64,000 nt of DNA from Confluentibacter flavum (GTDB taxonomy: Bacteria > Bacteroidota > Bacteroidia > Flavobacteriales > Flavobacteriaceae). The stretch is from the NCBI RefSeq assembly GCF_002843175.1, contig NZ_PJEO01000003.1, forward strand, positions 1-64,000, read 5' to 3'. Positions 8,676 through 18,669 of this stretch are shown here, piece by piece. The position numbers and the translations under genes are program-made. The first letter of the stretch is position 1; each line of letters opens with the position of its first letter. The notes below the pieces were generated by a model, which did not search any database, was not told where the DNA came from, and saw nothing but the letters and a program-made list of their open reading frames with translations.

Positions 8676-9290
8676 ATGAAAAAAGGATGGATTGCTGGAT
8701 TAGGATGTGGAGCTATAGCTTTAATAGGTTTAGCCATTTTAGTTGTTGTTGGCGGAATTTTTGCTTACAATTTTAACAATACTGCTGTAGAATATGAAGC
8801 CAATGCAAAAACGGCATGGTCTAATGTTGAAAGCGCTTACCAACGTCGCGCAGACCTTATACCTAACTTAGTGTCTACCGTAAAAGGGTATGCCTCGCAT
8901 GAACGAGAAACCTTAGAAGCTGTTGTTAATGCACGTGCTGAAGCGACTAAAACCACCATCGACCCCACTAATCTAACTCCCGAAAAAATGGCTGAATTTC
9001 AACAAGCCCAACAAGGTATAAGTGGTGCTTTATCTAGGCTACTGGTAACTGTTGAACGTTATCCGGATTTAAAAGCGGATAAAAGCTTTTTAGAACTGCA
9101 ATCGCAACTAGAAGGTACTGAAAACAGAATTAATGTTACCAGAGATCGTTATAACGAAGCTGTTAATACCTATGATATTTATACAAGTAAATTCCCTGGC
9201 AAATTATTAGCCGGTTTATTTGGTTTCAAAGAAATGGCAAGATTTACAAGTGCTGCCGGAAGTGAAAACGCCCCTAATGTAGAATTTTAA
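8676..9290 (+). CDS. LemA family protein
   Basis: 204 residues. An N-terminal glycine-rich membrane helix (about 5-30) is followed by a long helical LemA domain: NVESAYQRRADLIPNLVSTVKGYA, then LLVTVERYPDLKADKSFLELQ and the ENRINVTRDRYNEAVN block. LemA proteins are membrane-anchored helical proteins of uncertain function that co-occur with TPM-domain proteins, as here (next gene begins directly after the stop). Family assignment is firm; the role is not known. Confidence 0.95.
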   Translation: MKKGWIAGLGCGAIALIGLAILVVVGGIFAYNFNNTAVEYEANAKTAWSNVESAYQRRADLIPNLVSTVKGYASHERETLEAVVNARAEATKTTIDPTNLTPEKMAEFQQAQQGISGALSRLLVTVERYPDLKADKSFLELQSQLEGTENRINVTRDRYNEAVNTYDIYTSKFPGKLLAGLFGFKEMARFTSAAGSENAPNVEF

Positions 9291-9728
9291 ATGTCTAAAG
9301 TTGAAGATTTCCTATCTGTAAGCGAAGAACAAGAGATTGTTGAAGCCATTAGATTAGCTGAACTTAAAACGTCTGGAGAAATACGTGTCCATATAGAAAA
9401 AACGTCTAAAGGCGATGCCTATAATCGTGCATTAGACGTTTTTCATGCTTTGAAAATGGACAATACCAAGTTGCAAAATGGGGTTTTAATATATGTAGCC
9501 GTTGAAGAAAAAACCTTTGTTATTTATGGTGATAAAGGCATTAATGACATTGTTGGAATAAATTTTTGGAATAGCACTAAGGATATCATACAATCTCATT
9601 TTAAATCCGGTAATTTTAAACAAGGTTTAATTGAAGGCATTTTAAAGTGTGGCGAGCAATTACAACAGCATTTCCCTTATTCAGACTTAGACACCAACGA
9701 GTTATCAAATACCATTTCGAAAGGTTAA
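9291..9728 (+). CDS. TPM-domain protein, short form
   Basis: 145 residues beginning directly after the LemA stop codon. It consists almost wholly of a TPM (TLP18.3/Psb32/MOLO-1) phosphatase-fold domain: LSVSEEQEIVEAIRLAELKTSGEIRVHIE, then VLIYVAVEEKTFVIYGDKGIND. There is no signal peptide or membrane helix, so this copy is cytoplasmic, unlike its neighbour. Arrangement LemA-TPM-TPM is a recurring Bacteroidota cluster thought to act in envelope maintenance. Confidence 0.9.
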   Translation: MSKVEDFLSVSEEQEIVEAIRLAELKTSGEIRVHIEKTSKGDAYNRALDVFHALKMDNTKLQNGVLIYVAVEEKTFVIYGDKGINDIVGINFWNSTKDIIQSHFKSGNFKQGLIEGILKCGEQLQQHFPYSDLDTNELSNTISKG

Positions 9729-9789
9729 TTTTCTGTGTTTTACAAATTGCCCCATAAAAGAAACCTTTTAATTTAAATATCACATCTAA

Positions 9790-10593
9790 TTGAAAACACG
9801 CAATAAGCATATTAACATTCTACTGTCTTTAATAGCATTATTATGTATTCAAATAGTACATGCGCAATTTGAAATTCCTAAAAAACCAGATTTTCAAACC
9901 AGTGTATATGATTATAGCAATCTGCTCTCTGCCGAGCAAAAAAGGAGTTTAGAAGAGAAGTTAATCAAATACTCAGATACCACATCAACCCAAATTGTTA
10001 TTGCTGTCATTAACTCTACAGAAGGTGAGGATATTAATTTTTTAGGAGCACAATGGGGACAAGAATGGGGCATTGGACAAGCCAAGGAAGATAATGGAAT
10101 TTTAATTTTATTAGCAAAGGATGATAGAAAAATAGCCATTAATACAGGTTATGGGGTAGAGCATTTATTAACCGACGCCATGTCTAAGCGTATTATTGAA
10201 GGCGACATCATCCCTTATTTTAAGCAAGGGGATTATTATGGCGGACTTAATAGAGGTGCTGATGCCATTTTTGGAGTGTTAACTGGCGAATATAAAGGCA
10301 CTAGAAAATCCAATAATGACAATGGATTTCCAGTGGGATTGATCTTTGTGATTATTTTCATCATCATTCTAATTTCCGTTTCAAACAATAAACGTAGCGG
10401 TGGCGGGGGCAACAGAGGCAATAAATCTGGTGGTTTTGATATTTGGGATGCCATTATTTTAAGCAATATGGGTAGAGGCAGCTTTGGTGGTGGCTCTGGA
10501 GGTTTTGGTGGCGGAAGCTCTGGAGGCGGTGGTTTTGGTGGTGGTTTCGGCGGCGGCGGATTTGGCGGCGGCGGCGCTTCAGGCGGTTGGTGA
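9790..10593 (+). CDS. TPM-domain membrane protein with glycine-rich tail (YgcG-like)
   Basis: 267 residues from a TTG start at 9790 (no in-frame ATG precedes the signal peptide NILLSLIALLCIQIVHAQ). A TPM domain covers about 35-165 (VYDYSNLLSAEQKRSLEEKL, ILILLAKDDRKIAINTGYG). A membrane helix at about 181-197 follows, then a tail of GGGFGG-type repeats. This is the exported partner of the LemA/TPM cluster. The C-terminal Gly-rich tail is normal for the family. Last gene before a hairpin terminator at 10630. Confidence 0.9.
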   Translation: MKTRNKHINILLSLIALLCIQIVHAQFEIPKKPDFQTSVYDYSNLLSAEQKRSLEEKLIKYSDTTSTQIVIAVINSTEGEDINFLGAQWGQEWGIGQAKEDNGILILLAKDDRKIAINTGYGVEHLLTDAMSKRIIEGDIIPYFKQGDYYGGLNRGADAIFGVLTGEYKGTRKSNNDNGFPVGLIFVIIFIIILISVSNNKRSGGGGNRGNKSGGFDIWDAIILSNMGRGSFGGGSGGFGGGSSGGGGFGGGFGGGGFGGGGASGGW

Positions 10594-10629
10594 TTTTATA
10601 AAAATCATCAAAATCTATAAAAACCCAAA

Positions 10630-10671
10630 GAGTTAATTACCATCATTGATGAACAAGACAATAATTAACTC
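10630..10671. terminator. Hairpin between convergent genes
   Basis: GAGTTAATTA (10630-10639) pairs perfectly with TAATTAACTC (10662-10671), and the loop contains a second small hairpin CATCATTGATG. It lies between the end of the plus-strand TPM operon and the end of the minus-strand receptor gene, so it probably ends transcription from one or both sides. The U-tract is weak. Confidence 0.5.
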
Positions 10672-10712
10672 TATTTCAAACTTTTTTTGAATATATTAAC
10701 CATTTAGTAAAT

Positions 10713-13493
10713 CTACATTGGTGGCGGTGGTGCCATGCCTCCTTGACCAGCGTTGGCTCCTAAAGAATTGAATTTCCAACTAAACCCAATCATAAAATAC
10801 TGCCTAAGCACAGTATTTTGTTGGTCTTGAACAAAGTTTTGGTTAACCACCCTTGTGGCGTTGGTGTTTTGTTTTAGTAAATCAAATGCTTTTAGAGTAA
10901 TGGTTCCTTGATCTTTTAACACAGAGTACGATAAAGTAGAGTTCCAAAACCACGAACTTTTCTGGAAGCCATCGGCGACATTAGGGTTATAGTTAAAATT
11001 TATATCATTCTGCCATTCCAATTTTTTAGTAAAGTTGACTAAATTAAAAATTCTAATTCTGTGGTTTGTAAAATCACGTCCCTCTAACCCTTCAAAATTA
11101 AATGTGTTTTTTGTATAACTAAGCGTATAGTAAGGTCTTAACTCCATAACATCTTTCCAAACGAAACGAGCGCCAATATTTACACTAGTTGTCTTTGCTA
11201 AATTTGCGAATTGCACATCGTTATTAAAATTTACGGATCGATTGATCCCTCCCCCAATGCCACCATAAATTTGTACTGTTCTAAGGGAATCTATTTTAAT
11301 TTTTCTTGAAAGGCTTACATCTCCATTTACCCTATAAATACCTTTAGCATTCACATACGTTGTTTCCCTGCTTAAATCATCATTTATGGTTTGCTTAGCT
11401 ACCACGGCATTGTCTTCCATAAAAGAACTCATATACAAGCTAAATCCATTACCATTAGGATTATAAATATTGTAATACGTATAAAAATTATGAGTAGTTG
11501 AGGGTTTTAACAATGGATTGCCCGTAACAGTATTCAATGGGTCTGTTATATCACTAAATGCTTGAAATCTTGAAATATCTGGCACACTGTTGTTTACATT
11601 GTAATACAAATAAACCATTTTCTGGGGCGTGGGCCTGTAACTTAAATACGTTGTACCCGTAAGAGCTTCAAAACTTCTCTTAAGATTAAAGTTTGGCCTT
11701 AAATAATCTATATTTTCCAAATCCCTAAAAAGATATTTAGCCATGACATAAGTATTCAGCTTTTTATCTTGGTAACCCAATTTTGCAGACGGGCTATTTA
11801 AGAGATTTGTGTTTTTGAAATCTGTACTAAAGTCTTCATTAATATCTGTTTCAAACTCTTCGGCAACCGCATCATAATCAAAAGAACTAAAGCGCCTTTT
11901 AGCAATCGTGTTTCGGTATTCATAGTTAAAATCTAAATAAAATTCTTTTCCTATCAATGGCAACCTGTAAGTTAAACTCCAATATGTAGTATTGGAGTTA
12001 TCATCTGTTTTCCTATACTGATTTCTCTCTACTGTTCTAGGGTTGTCACCATAATAAACAACTTCAGAATTAAAGTAATTATCAATTAAACTTGTTTTAT
12101 CATCAACGTAAAAATTACCTCTTAAGAAAGACCCTTTACTTCCAAAACGTTTTGTGAAACTAATATCATTACTAAAATTTTTGGTTTCGTTATCTACGTA
12201 TGTACCTGTTGTAGACTCGTTGGTAAGCACACGGGAAGCATTATAACTTTGCTCATTGGCATCACCAATACTTTCAGAATTTATATACGTTAGTTTAGGT
12301 TTAACAGATATAAAAAGCATAGAGTCTGGCTTAATACGTACTTCCATACCCAAATCGTGGGTATCTGTTTCATTTATTGTCTTTGATTGCGAATCATTAA
12401 AAAAGGTTCTATCTGTAAAAATATTTTCTCGCTCGGTTATACTCTCATTTTCTGAATCGGATTTAGAATTGAAATAATTAGCCGAAATATCTAATTTCTT
12501 CCCTAAATCGTCTGCATAATTTGCGCCTGAACTTCTGGAAGTTGTAATGCCCTGGCCCCCACCAAAGCTCCTACCGTCTATAATTACAGTACCATTCCCA
12601 TATGAAACCATAGAATTAGCACCCCCTAACATTTTACTTATTTCACCATAACTAAATCCAGATTGATTTATATTGTTTCCCCCAGCTAAAATGCTCAGGC
12701 GTTGATCGCCCTTAAACAGGTTAAACATACCTGCATATTCGTACCTGTCGTCTGTACCAACACCCCCAGCCACACGACCAAAAATACCTTTATTTTTGTC
12801 TTCTTTCATGACCAAATTAATGGTTTTACTCGTTTGGTTACCGGTTTCTCCTGCAAATGCCTCTGCATCTGATTTGGTATCACTCACCTGAATTTTACTA
12901 ATAATATCCTTATTAAGATTTCTGGTAGTAATCGTTGGGTCGCTGCCGAAAAATGGTTTTCCGTCTACCAAAATTTTGTCTACAGATTTCCCGTTAATTT
13001 TAATAGATCCATTTTCGTCTACTTCTACACCTGGCAATTCCCTCAGCAAATCCTCAATATTGGCGTCTTTTTTTGTTTTAAATGATGCTGTGTTGAACTC
13101 TAATGTGTCCTGTTTTATAACTACCGGTGCTGCAGATTTAACAATAACCTCATCAAGAGCATTACTATCTGTCCTCAAAGTAATAGCTCCTAATTTTATT
13201 TCTGGGCTATCAAGCTGTATGGTTTTAAAATACGTTTCATAGCCTACAAAGGATATAAATAAATTAATTTCTTTGTCTGCTATTTTATCCACTAACTCAA
13301 AGCCTCCATTTCTATCTGTAATGGTGTAAGTTACCATGGAACTATCTTTAACTCGCTCTAAATAAACAGTAGCGGATTCTAAAGGGGTGTTGCCTTCTTC
13401 AGAGAGTAATTTTCCAGAAATTTTAAATGATTGTGATTGTGAATAGGCATGCGTAGTAAGCATAATTACTACAATAATTAAGATTTTTTTCAT
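10713..13493 (-). CDS. TonB-receptor-like outer-membrane barrel with N-terminal carboxypeptidase-like domain (copy 1)
   Basis: 926 residues: signal peptide (1-18), carboxypeptidase-regulatory-like beta-sandwich (about 24-110, with VYLERVKDSSMVTYTITDR), plug-like domain (VEDLLRELPGVE-type block, ILVDGKPFFGSDPTITTRNL) and a large outer-membrane barrel to the C-terminus. The tail GGMAPPPPM is short and Gly/Pro-rich. This is the Bacteroidota outer membrane beta-barrel family related to TonB-dependent receptors; no SusD partner is adjacent, so a SusCD nutrient pump is not supported. Tandem with a paralogue of identical length at 13728-16508. A TAATTTTG -7-like box sits at 13598-13591 and a short GATT repeat lies just before the start. 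Confidence 0.85.
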   Translation of the reverse strand: MKKILIIVVIMLTTHAYSQSQSFKISGKLLSEEGNTPLESATVYLERVKDSSMVTYTITDRNGGFELVDKIADKEINLFISFVGYETYFKTIQLDSPEIKLGAITLRTDSNALDEVIVKSAAPVVIKQDTLEFNTASFKTKKDANIEDLLRELPGVEVDENGSIKINGKSVDKILVDGKPFFGSDPTITTRNLNKDIISKIQVSDTKSDAEAFAGETGNQTSKTINLVMKEDKNKGIFGRVAGGVGTDDRYEYAGMFNLFKGDQRLSILAGGNNINQSGFSYGEISKMLGGANSMVSYGNGTVIIDGRSFGGGQGITTSRSSGANYADDLGKKLDISANYFNSKSDSENESITERENIFTDRTFFNDSQSKTINETDTHDLGMEVRIKPDSMLFISVKPKLTYINSESIGDANEQSYNASRVLTNESTTGTYVDNETKNFSNDISFTKRFGSKGSFLRGNFYVDDKTSLIDNYFNSEVVYYGDNPRTVERNQYRKTDDNSNTTYWSLTYRLPLIGKEFYLDFNYEYRNTIAKRRFSSFDYDAVAEEFETDINEDFSTDFKNTNLLNSPSAKLGYQDKKLNTYVMAKYLFRDLENIDYLRPNFNLKRSFEALTGTTYLSYRPTPQKMVYLYYNVNNSVPDISRFQAFSDITDPLNTVTGNPLLKPSTTHNFYTYYNIYNPNGNGFSLYMSSFMEDNAVVAKQTINDDLSRETTYVNAKGIYRVNGDVSLSRKIKIDSLRTVQIYGGIGGGINRSVNFNNDVQFANLAKTTSVNIGARFVWKDVMELRPYYTLSYTKNTFNFEGLEGRDFTNHRIRIFNLVNFTKKLEWQNDINFNYNPNVADGFQKSSWFWNSTLSYSVLKDQGTITLKAFDLLKQNTNATRVVNQNFVQDQQNTVLRQYFMIGFSWKFNSLGANAGQGGMAPPPPM

Positions 13494-13669
13494 GTGATTG
13501 GTTGATTGATTGATGATTGTAATTTTTATAAAAACGAATATAACTACATAATCGTGTGATAATTCTTAAAAAAAACTTAAATTTTACATACAAAATTAAC
13601 CAGATAGGTAAAAAAGTGATTCCATTCCTACTTATTTGATTTGGAAATTACTATGGCAACACTATTATA

Positions 13670-13700
13670 TTCAAAAAAAAAAACACCTAATTAGGGTGTT
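13670..13700 (-). terminator. Intrinsic terminator of barrel copy 2
   Basis: On the minus strand AACACCCTAATTAGGTGTT folds back on itself (AACACC with GGTGTT around a TAATTA centre). A run of about twelve T follows. It begins 28 bp after the stop of the 13728-16508 gene, so the two paralogous receptor genes are probably transcribed separately. Confidence 0.8.
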
Positions 13701-13727
13701 GTTTGAAAATGCTTTGATAATGTTTTT

Positions 13728-16508
13728 TTAGCGACGTCCTCTAAAGTTTCCGCCTCCACCTTGCCATCCTCTTCCGCTATTTGGGTTAGCTTGATCTCCC
13801 AAGGTATTAAACTTCCAACTAAAGCTTAGCATAAAATACTGTGTTAAAACGGTACTTTGCGTATCTTCAATATAGTTTTGTGTAGCTACCCTACGCGCAT
13901 TGGTGTTCTGGTTTAATAAATCGTATACTTTAAGCGTTACCGTACCTTGGTCTTTTAAAACTGAATATGCTAAAGAAGAATTCCAAAACCAAGCACTTTT
14001 TTGAAAACCATCTGCTATGTTGGGATTATAATTAAATCGTATATCATTTCGCCATTCAAATCCTTTAGGCAAAAACGTAGCAGTATTCAATATCATATTA
14101 TGACTAATAAACTCTTGTGTATTGAAATTATCAATATCAAATGTGTTTTTTGTGTATGACAGACTGTAGGTTGGAGCGATTTCAAGAACGTCACGCCAAA
14201 CCAAACGTAGATCAATACTTGGCGACAAGGTGGTATTAAGACTCGAGTATTGAATACCATTGTTAAAGTTTATGGAACGTCTTATATTAGGGTTTATTCC
14301 AACACCAAAATTCAAGGTTCTTAAACTATCAATAGTTACCTTTTTGTTTAATGAGGCATATCCATTAATGTTATACGCTCCATTAACATTGGCATACGTG
14401 GTTTCTCTTTGTAAATTTTCATCAATGGTTGTTTTTGAAACGACTTGGTTGTTTTGGAAGTTGGCATTAAAATAACCGTAGAATCCAGTCCCTTTTTGAA
14501 AATCGAATGTGTTGTAATTTACATAAACACGATGTGCATTTTCAGGTTCTAATTCAGGATTACCAACAATCGTATTTAATGGATTAGATACGTTTACAAA
14601 AGGTTGTAATTGTGATAATTGAGGCACATTATTATTTAAATTGTAACCTACAGTTAATGATGCTTGCGGGCTAAAACTGTAACGAAATCTAGAATTTAAC
14701 TCAACAGCCTCAAAATCACGTGTCAAACTTAAATTAGGTCGTAAGCCATCATTATTCTCTAATGTTCTAAAAATATAAGATGTCTCTATGCTTGCGGACC
14801 AATTTTCTTTTCTATACTCTAACTCCAAAGAAGGTGTTTGTGCTTTATTGGTATATTCAAAATCAGTACTTTGATCTGTATTAAAATCTGAATACTCACC
14901 TGTACCTGAATCTCTATCAAACGTGCTTTTTATGTTTTCTTGTTTATTATTGGAATAATTATATTGAAACTCTGCAAAAAACTCTTTACCTATAAGTGGC
15001 ACTCTATAGGTCAAAGATGAACTAAATTGATTGCTTTTAGAATCACCGTCCGTGTATTGTTCCCTTAAAACATCTCTAGAACTATCTTGAAAAAAAGTAG
15101 TTTCAGAATTTAAGAAATCATCTGATTCTGTAGTATTAATTTGGTTATCGATGCTAAATCTCAAAAAAGATCCATTGGTGCCAAACCTTTTAGTGATGTC
15201 TAGGTCATTACTAAAGTTTTTACCTATATTCTCAACATTTGATGCTGATGTTGATTCATTTAATAATGTATTATTGTCATCAGAAGATGATTCGTCTTCG
15301 GTATAAACCGTTGTGCTTTTTGAATAGCGAAACGAAGGCTGTATATTGATTAAAAGTGTTGGATCAACTTCAATATCAAATTCAACATTAGCACTATGGC
15401 TATCACTATCAGTAAACGAGGCAGATTCAGAAGTTGTAAAATATCTAGAATCGGGTAAAATATTTTCTCTATTGCTTAATGTTTTGTTTTCAGAATTACT
15501 TCCTGAATAGAAATAATTAGCAGAGAGGTCAGTAGATTCACCAAATTTATCAGCATAGTTACCTCCAAAATTCTGGGATTCCGTAATACCTTGGCCGCCT
15601 CCAAAAGATCTACCACCGCCAAATCCAGTATTACCACCACCAAACATCTGACGTATTTCACCAAAACTGAAACCAGGGGAATTAATATCGTTACCTCCAG
15701 CTAACACACTGATGCGTTGATCGTTATCAAAATAATTGTACATACCTGCATATTCATAGTGCTCATCGGTACCTAAACCAGCTGCAACCCTACCAAACAC
15801 GCCCTTATTGTTTTCCTCTTTTATTACCAAGTTTATTGTTTTATTGTCTCCAGTAACTGTTTCGCCAGTAAAAGCTTGGTCTTTGCTTTTAGTGTCTAGA
15901 ATTTGGATTTTTTCAACAATATCTTTAGTTAAATTTCTGGTTGTAATTGTCGGGTCATCTCCAAAAAAGGGCTTACCATTAACAAAAATTCTATTAACTT
16001 CCTTACCATTTACGGTTATGGTACCTTCTTCATCAATCTCTACCCCAGGAAGTTCTCTTAACAAATCCTCAACATTAGCATCCTTTTTAGTTTTAAATGA
16101 GCGAACATTAAATTCCAAAGTATCTTGCTTAACCGTAATAGGGGGTGTAGATCTTACAATAATTTCATCTAAGGCATCAATATCCGTCTTTAGGTTAATG
16201 GTACCTAAATTAATTTCCTTATTATCGATTTTAACTTTTTGAAAGTGTGTTTGATATCCTACAAAAGAAATAAACATACCCAACTCAGCTTCATCTGTTC
16301 TGTTTTCCAAAGAAAAATTACCTGCTCTATCCGTAATTGTATAAGTTACCATGGTGCTGTCTTTAGCACGCTCTAAATAAACGGTAGCAGATTCAAGGGG
16401 TGTTTTTTCGTCTTCTGAAATTAATTTGCCTTGAACTTTAAAAGATTTTACTTGTGAAAATGAAACTAACGTATAAAGTATAAAGGCTAGAGTGAAAAAA
16501 TATTTCAT
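13728..16508 (-). CDS. TonB-receptor-like outer-membrane barrel with N-terminal carboxypeptidase-like domain (copy 2)
   Basis: 926 residues, the same length and domain order as its downstream paralogue: signal peptide, beta-sandwich (SATVYLERAKDSTMVTYTIT), plug (EDLLRELPGVEIDEEGTITV, FVNGKPFFGDDPTITTRNLT) and barrel ending near MLSFSWKFNTLG. The tail is GRGWQGGGGNFRGRR, basic and Gly-rich where copy 1 is Pro-rich. The barrels align along most of their length by eye (for example FGTNGSFLRF against FGSKGSFLRG), so this is a gene duplication. Substrate unknown. Confidence 0.85.
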   Translation of the reverse strand: MKYFFTLAFILYTLVSFSQVKSFKVQGKLISEDEKTPLESATVYLERAKDSTMVTYTITDRAGNFSLENRTDEAELGMFISFVGYQTHFQKVKIDNKEINLGTINLKTDIDALDEIIVRSTPPITVKQDTLEFNVRSFKTKKDANVEDLLRELPGVEIDEEGTITVNGKEVNRIFVNGKPFFGDDPTITTRNLTKDIVEKIQILDTKSKDQAFTGETVTGDNKTINLVIKEENNKGVFGRVAAGLGTDEHYEYAGMYNYFDNDQRISVLAGGNDINSPGFSFGEIRQMFGGGNTGFGGGRSFGGGQGITESQNFGGNYADKFGESTDLSANYFYSGSNSENKTLSNRENILPDSRYFTTSESASFTDSDSHSANVEFDIEVDPTLLINIQPSFRYSKSTTVYTEDESSSDDNNTLLNESTSASNVENIGKNFSNDLDITKRFGTNGSFLRFSIDNQINTTESDDFLNSETTFFQDSSRDVLREQYTDGDSKSNQFSSSLTYRVPLIGKEFFAEFQYNYSNNKQENIKSTFDRDSGTGEYSDFNTDQSTDFEYTNKAQTPSLELEYRKENWSASIETSYIFRTLENNDGLRPNLSLTRDFEAVELNSRFRYSFSPQASLTVGYNLNNNVPQLSQLQPFVNVSNPLNTIVGNPELEPENAHRVYVNYNTFDFQKGTGFYGYFNANFQNNQVVSKTTIDENLQRETTYANVNGAYNINGYASLNKKVTIDSLRTLNFGVGINPNIRRSINFNNGIQYSSLNTTLSPSIDLRLVWRDVLEIAPTYSLSYTKNTFDIDNFNTQEFISHNMILNTATFLPKGFEWRNDIRFNYNPNIADGFQKSAWFWNSSLAYSVLKDQGTVTLKVYDLLNQNTNARRVATQNYIEDTQSTVLTQYFMLSFSWKFNTLGDQANPNSGRGWQGGGGNFRGRR

Positions 16509-16646
16509 TGGAATGGTTTCGTTTGGTAATTAGTGATAGATGAATTTAATTTTAAACATTACTTTTTAGACTTATCTAAAAGAATAAGGTTTAATGGAAT
16601 TAAAGACACATCTACTTTTTAACAAAAATTTATGTTTCTATTAAAA

Positions 16647-17951
16647 TCACTTCTTACGCATATATATGCTGATGGGAACCCCATTAAAATCGAAATGTTC
16701 ACGTATTTTGTTCTCTAGAAAACGTTTGTAAGGATCTTTTACGTATTGAGGTAAGTTGCAAAAAAAGGCAAATTGTGGTTGCGCCGTTGGCAATTGCATA
16801 ATGTATTTAATCTTTACATATTTCGCCTTGTATGCAGGCGGTGGATAATTTTCTATAATGGGCAGTAAAATCTCGTTTAGCTTGCTGGTTTTTATTTTTT
16901 TTACTCGGTTATTATAAACCTCAACGGCCGTTTCTATCGCTTTAAAAATACGTTGCTTGGTTAATGAAGAAATAAACACAATAGGCACATCGGTAAAAGG
17001 TTCCAGTTGTTCCCTGATCATCTTTTCGAATTCGTTGGTAGATTTATGGTCTTTTTCAACCAAATCCCATTTGTTTACAAGAATGACAATCCCTTTTCTG
17101 TTACGTTCAGCCAACCAAAATATATTTTGAACCTGACCATCAAAACCTCGTGTGGCATCCATAACGATTAAACACACATCGCAATGTTCAATGGCTCTAA
17201 CGCTTCTCATCACCGAGTAAAATTCTAAATCTTCTTTTACTTTGGATTTTCTGCGTATTCCCGCCGTATCAACTAAATTAAATTCAAATCCGAAACGATT
17301 ATATCTTGTATCAATGGCATCACGTGTGGTGCCAGCTATATCGGTTACGATGTATCTGTCTTCGCCTATTAATGCATTAATAAATGATGACTTACCTGCA
17401 TTTGGGCGACCAACCACAGCAAAACGTGGCAACTCTGCTTCTTCCACATTTTCTTTTTCTGGTAAGGCTTTTACAAGCGCATCCAATAATTCTCCCGTTC
17501 CACTACCATTAATACTGGCTATGGTATAATATTCTCCCAAACCTAATGCATAGAACTCTACCGCATCTTCATTACGCTTGGCATTATCAACTTTATTAAT
17601 GACCAAAAACACAGGTTTATTTACTTTTCTTAAAAGTTCGGCAACATCCTCATCCATGCCAGTAACACCTGTTTCAACATCTACCATAAATATAATGGCA
17701 TCGGCCTCATCAATCGCTAATTCTACTTGTTTATCTATCTCGGCTTCAAAAACATCATCACTTCCCAACACATAACCTCCAGTATCTATAATAGAAAACT
17801 CCTTACCGTTCCATTCACTTTTACCGTAATGACGGTCCCTGGTAACACCGCTAACGGCATCAACAATAGCTTCTCTCCTTTGAATCAACCGATTAAAAAA
17901 GGTTGATTTCCCAACATTTGGACGTCCAACAATGGCTACTATATTGCTCAT
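16647..17951 (-). CDS. der: Ribosome assembly GTPase Der (EngA)
   Basis: 434 residues with two complete GTPase domains. G1 motifs GRPNVGKS (about 8) and GRPNAGKS (about 181), DTGG/DTAG switch motifs, and NKVD/NKWD specificity motifs are all present, followed by the C-terminal KH-like domain ([19 protein letters not shown]). Der is an essential factor in late 50S subunit assembly. Length and motifs are normal. A TACTTTTG box at 17997-17990 is a plausible -7 element. Confidence 0.98.
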   Translation of the reverse strand: MSNIVAIVGRPNVGKSTFFNRLIQRREAIVDAVSGVTRDRHYGKSEWNGKEFSIIDTGGYVLGSDDVFEAEIDKQVELAIDEADAIIFMVDVETGVTGMDEDVAELLRKVNKPVFLVINKVDNAKRNEDAVEFYALGLGEYYTIASINGSGTGELLDALVKALPEKENVEEAELPRFAVVGRPNAGKSSFINALIGEDRYIVTDIAGTTRDAIDTRYNRFGFEFNLVDTAGIRRKSKVKEDLEFYSVMRSVRAIEHCDVCLIVMDATRGFDGQVQNIFWLAERNRKGIVILVNKWDLVEKDHKSTNEFEKMIREQLEPFTDVPIVFISSLTKQRIFKAIETAVEVYNNRVKKIKTSKLNEILLPIIENYPPPAYKAKYVKIKYIMQLPTAQPQFAFFCNLPQYVKDPYKRFLENKIREHFDFNGVPISIYMRKK

Positions 17952-18094
17952 AATTTTTGCTTAAGCTCTTTTTTTTCTGAAAACTTTTGCAAAAGTAACA
18001 AATATACTTTAAGCATTCTTCATTTTGGGAAAAGATTAAAATGCTTAAATTATACACAAAAATCATTAAATTTAGCATAAACTAAGAAGAATCC

Positions 18095-18586
18095 ATGCTC
18101 TCCAAAAATGACATCGCTTTACGACCTAGATTTAAATTCGAAATCAATAAAGACAAAGACACTGTCTTAAATGCTTTTGTTGAAGCTAAATCTGCCCAAT
18201 CACTCTTTATCATTACACGCATTGATGATCATGTGTTTATTAGAAAATCTAATGTACACAGCACATTTTGGTCTCCACAATTACAAATTGAAGTCAACAA
18301 AATTGAAGAACATTCCAGCAGTGTAAGTGGTTTGGTTGGTCCCAATCCAACCGTATGGACGCTGTTTATGTTCTTACACTTTATGGTTGCAGGTTTATTT
18401 ATTGCTTTTGGAATATGGGCCTACACCAATATTTCTTTAAATACGAGTTATATCATCCAAATTAGCTTTATGCTATTGATGGTAATTATTTGGTTTTTGC
18501 TTTATTTTGTTGGAAGAATTGGAAAAGATTCAAGTGACGAAGAAATAAACGACTTATATGTTTTTATGCAAAAGACTATAGGTTAA
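18095..18586 (+). CDS. Hypothetical two-helix membrane protein
   Basis: 163 residues I cannot assign to a named family. The first ~95 residues form a soluble basic domain (IALRPRFKFEINKDKDTVLN, FWSPQLQIEVNKIEE). Two membrane helices follow (about 92-113 and 121-143) and a short acidic tail ends in EEINDLYVFMQKTIG. It starts 143 bp from der on the opposite strand. Similar small proteins beside der are, as I recall, often mislabelled GTP-binding; no GTPase motif is visible here. Confidence 0.7.
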   Translation: MLSKNDIALRPRFKFEINKDKDTVLNAFVEAKSAQSLFIITRIDDHVFIRKSNVHSTFWSPQLQIEVNKIEEHSSSVSGLVGPNPTVWTLFMFLHFMVAGLFIAFGIWAYTNISLNTSYIIQISFMLLMVIIWFLLYFVGRIGKDSSDEEINDLYVFMQKTIG

Positions 18587-18669
18587 AAAAATAAGCCCCA
18601 AATTGAAACCAATTTAGAGCTCACTTAAAACTAAACTAAATTAACTAACTCAAAAAAAACATTAATATC

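Noticed and set aside
10236-10466. Pro/Leu-rich antisense ORF in the glycine-rich tail of the TPM protein
   Set aside because: Gly codons (GGN) read as Pro (CCN) on the other strand; shadow frame.
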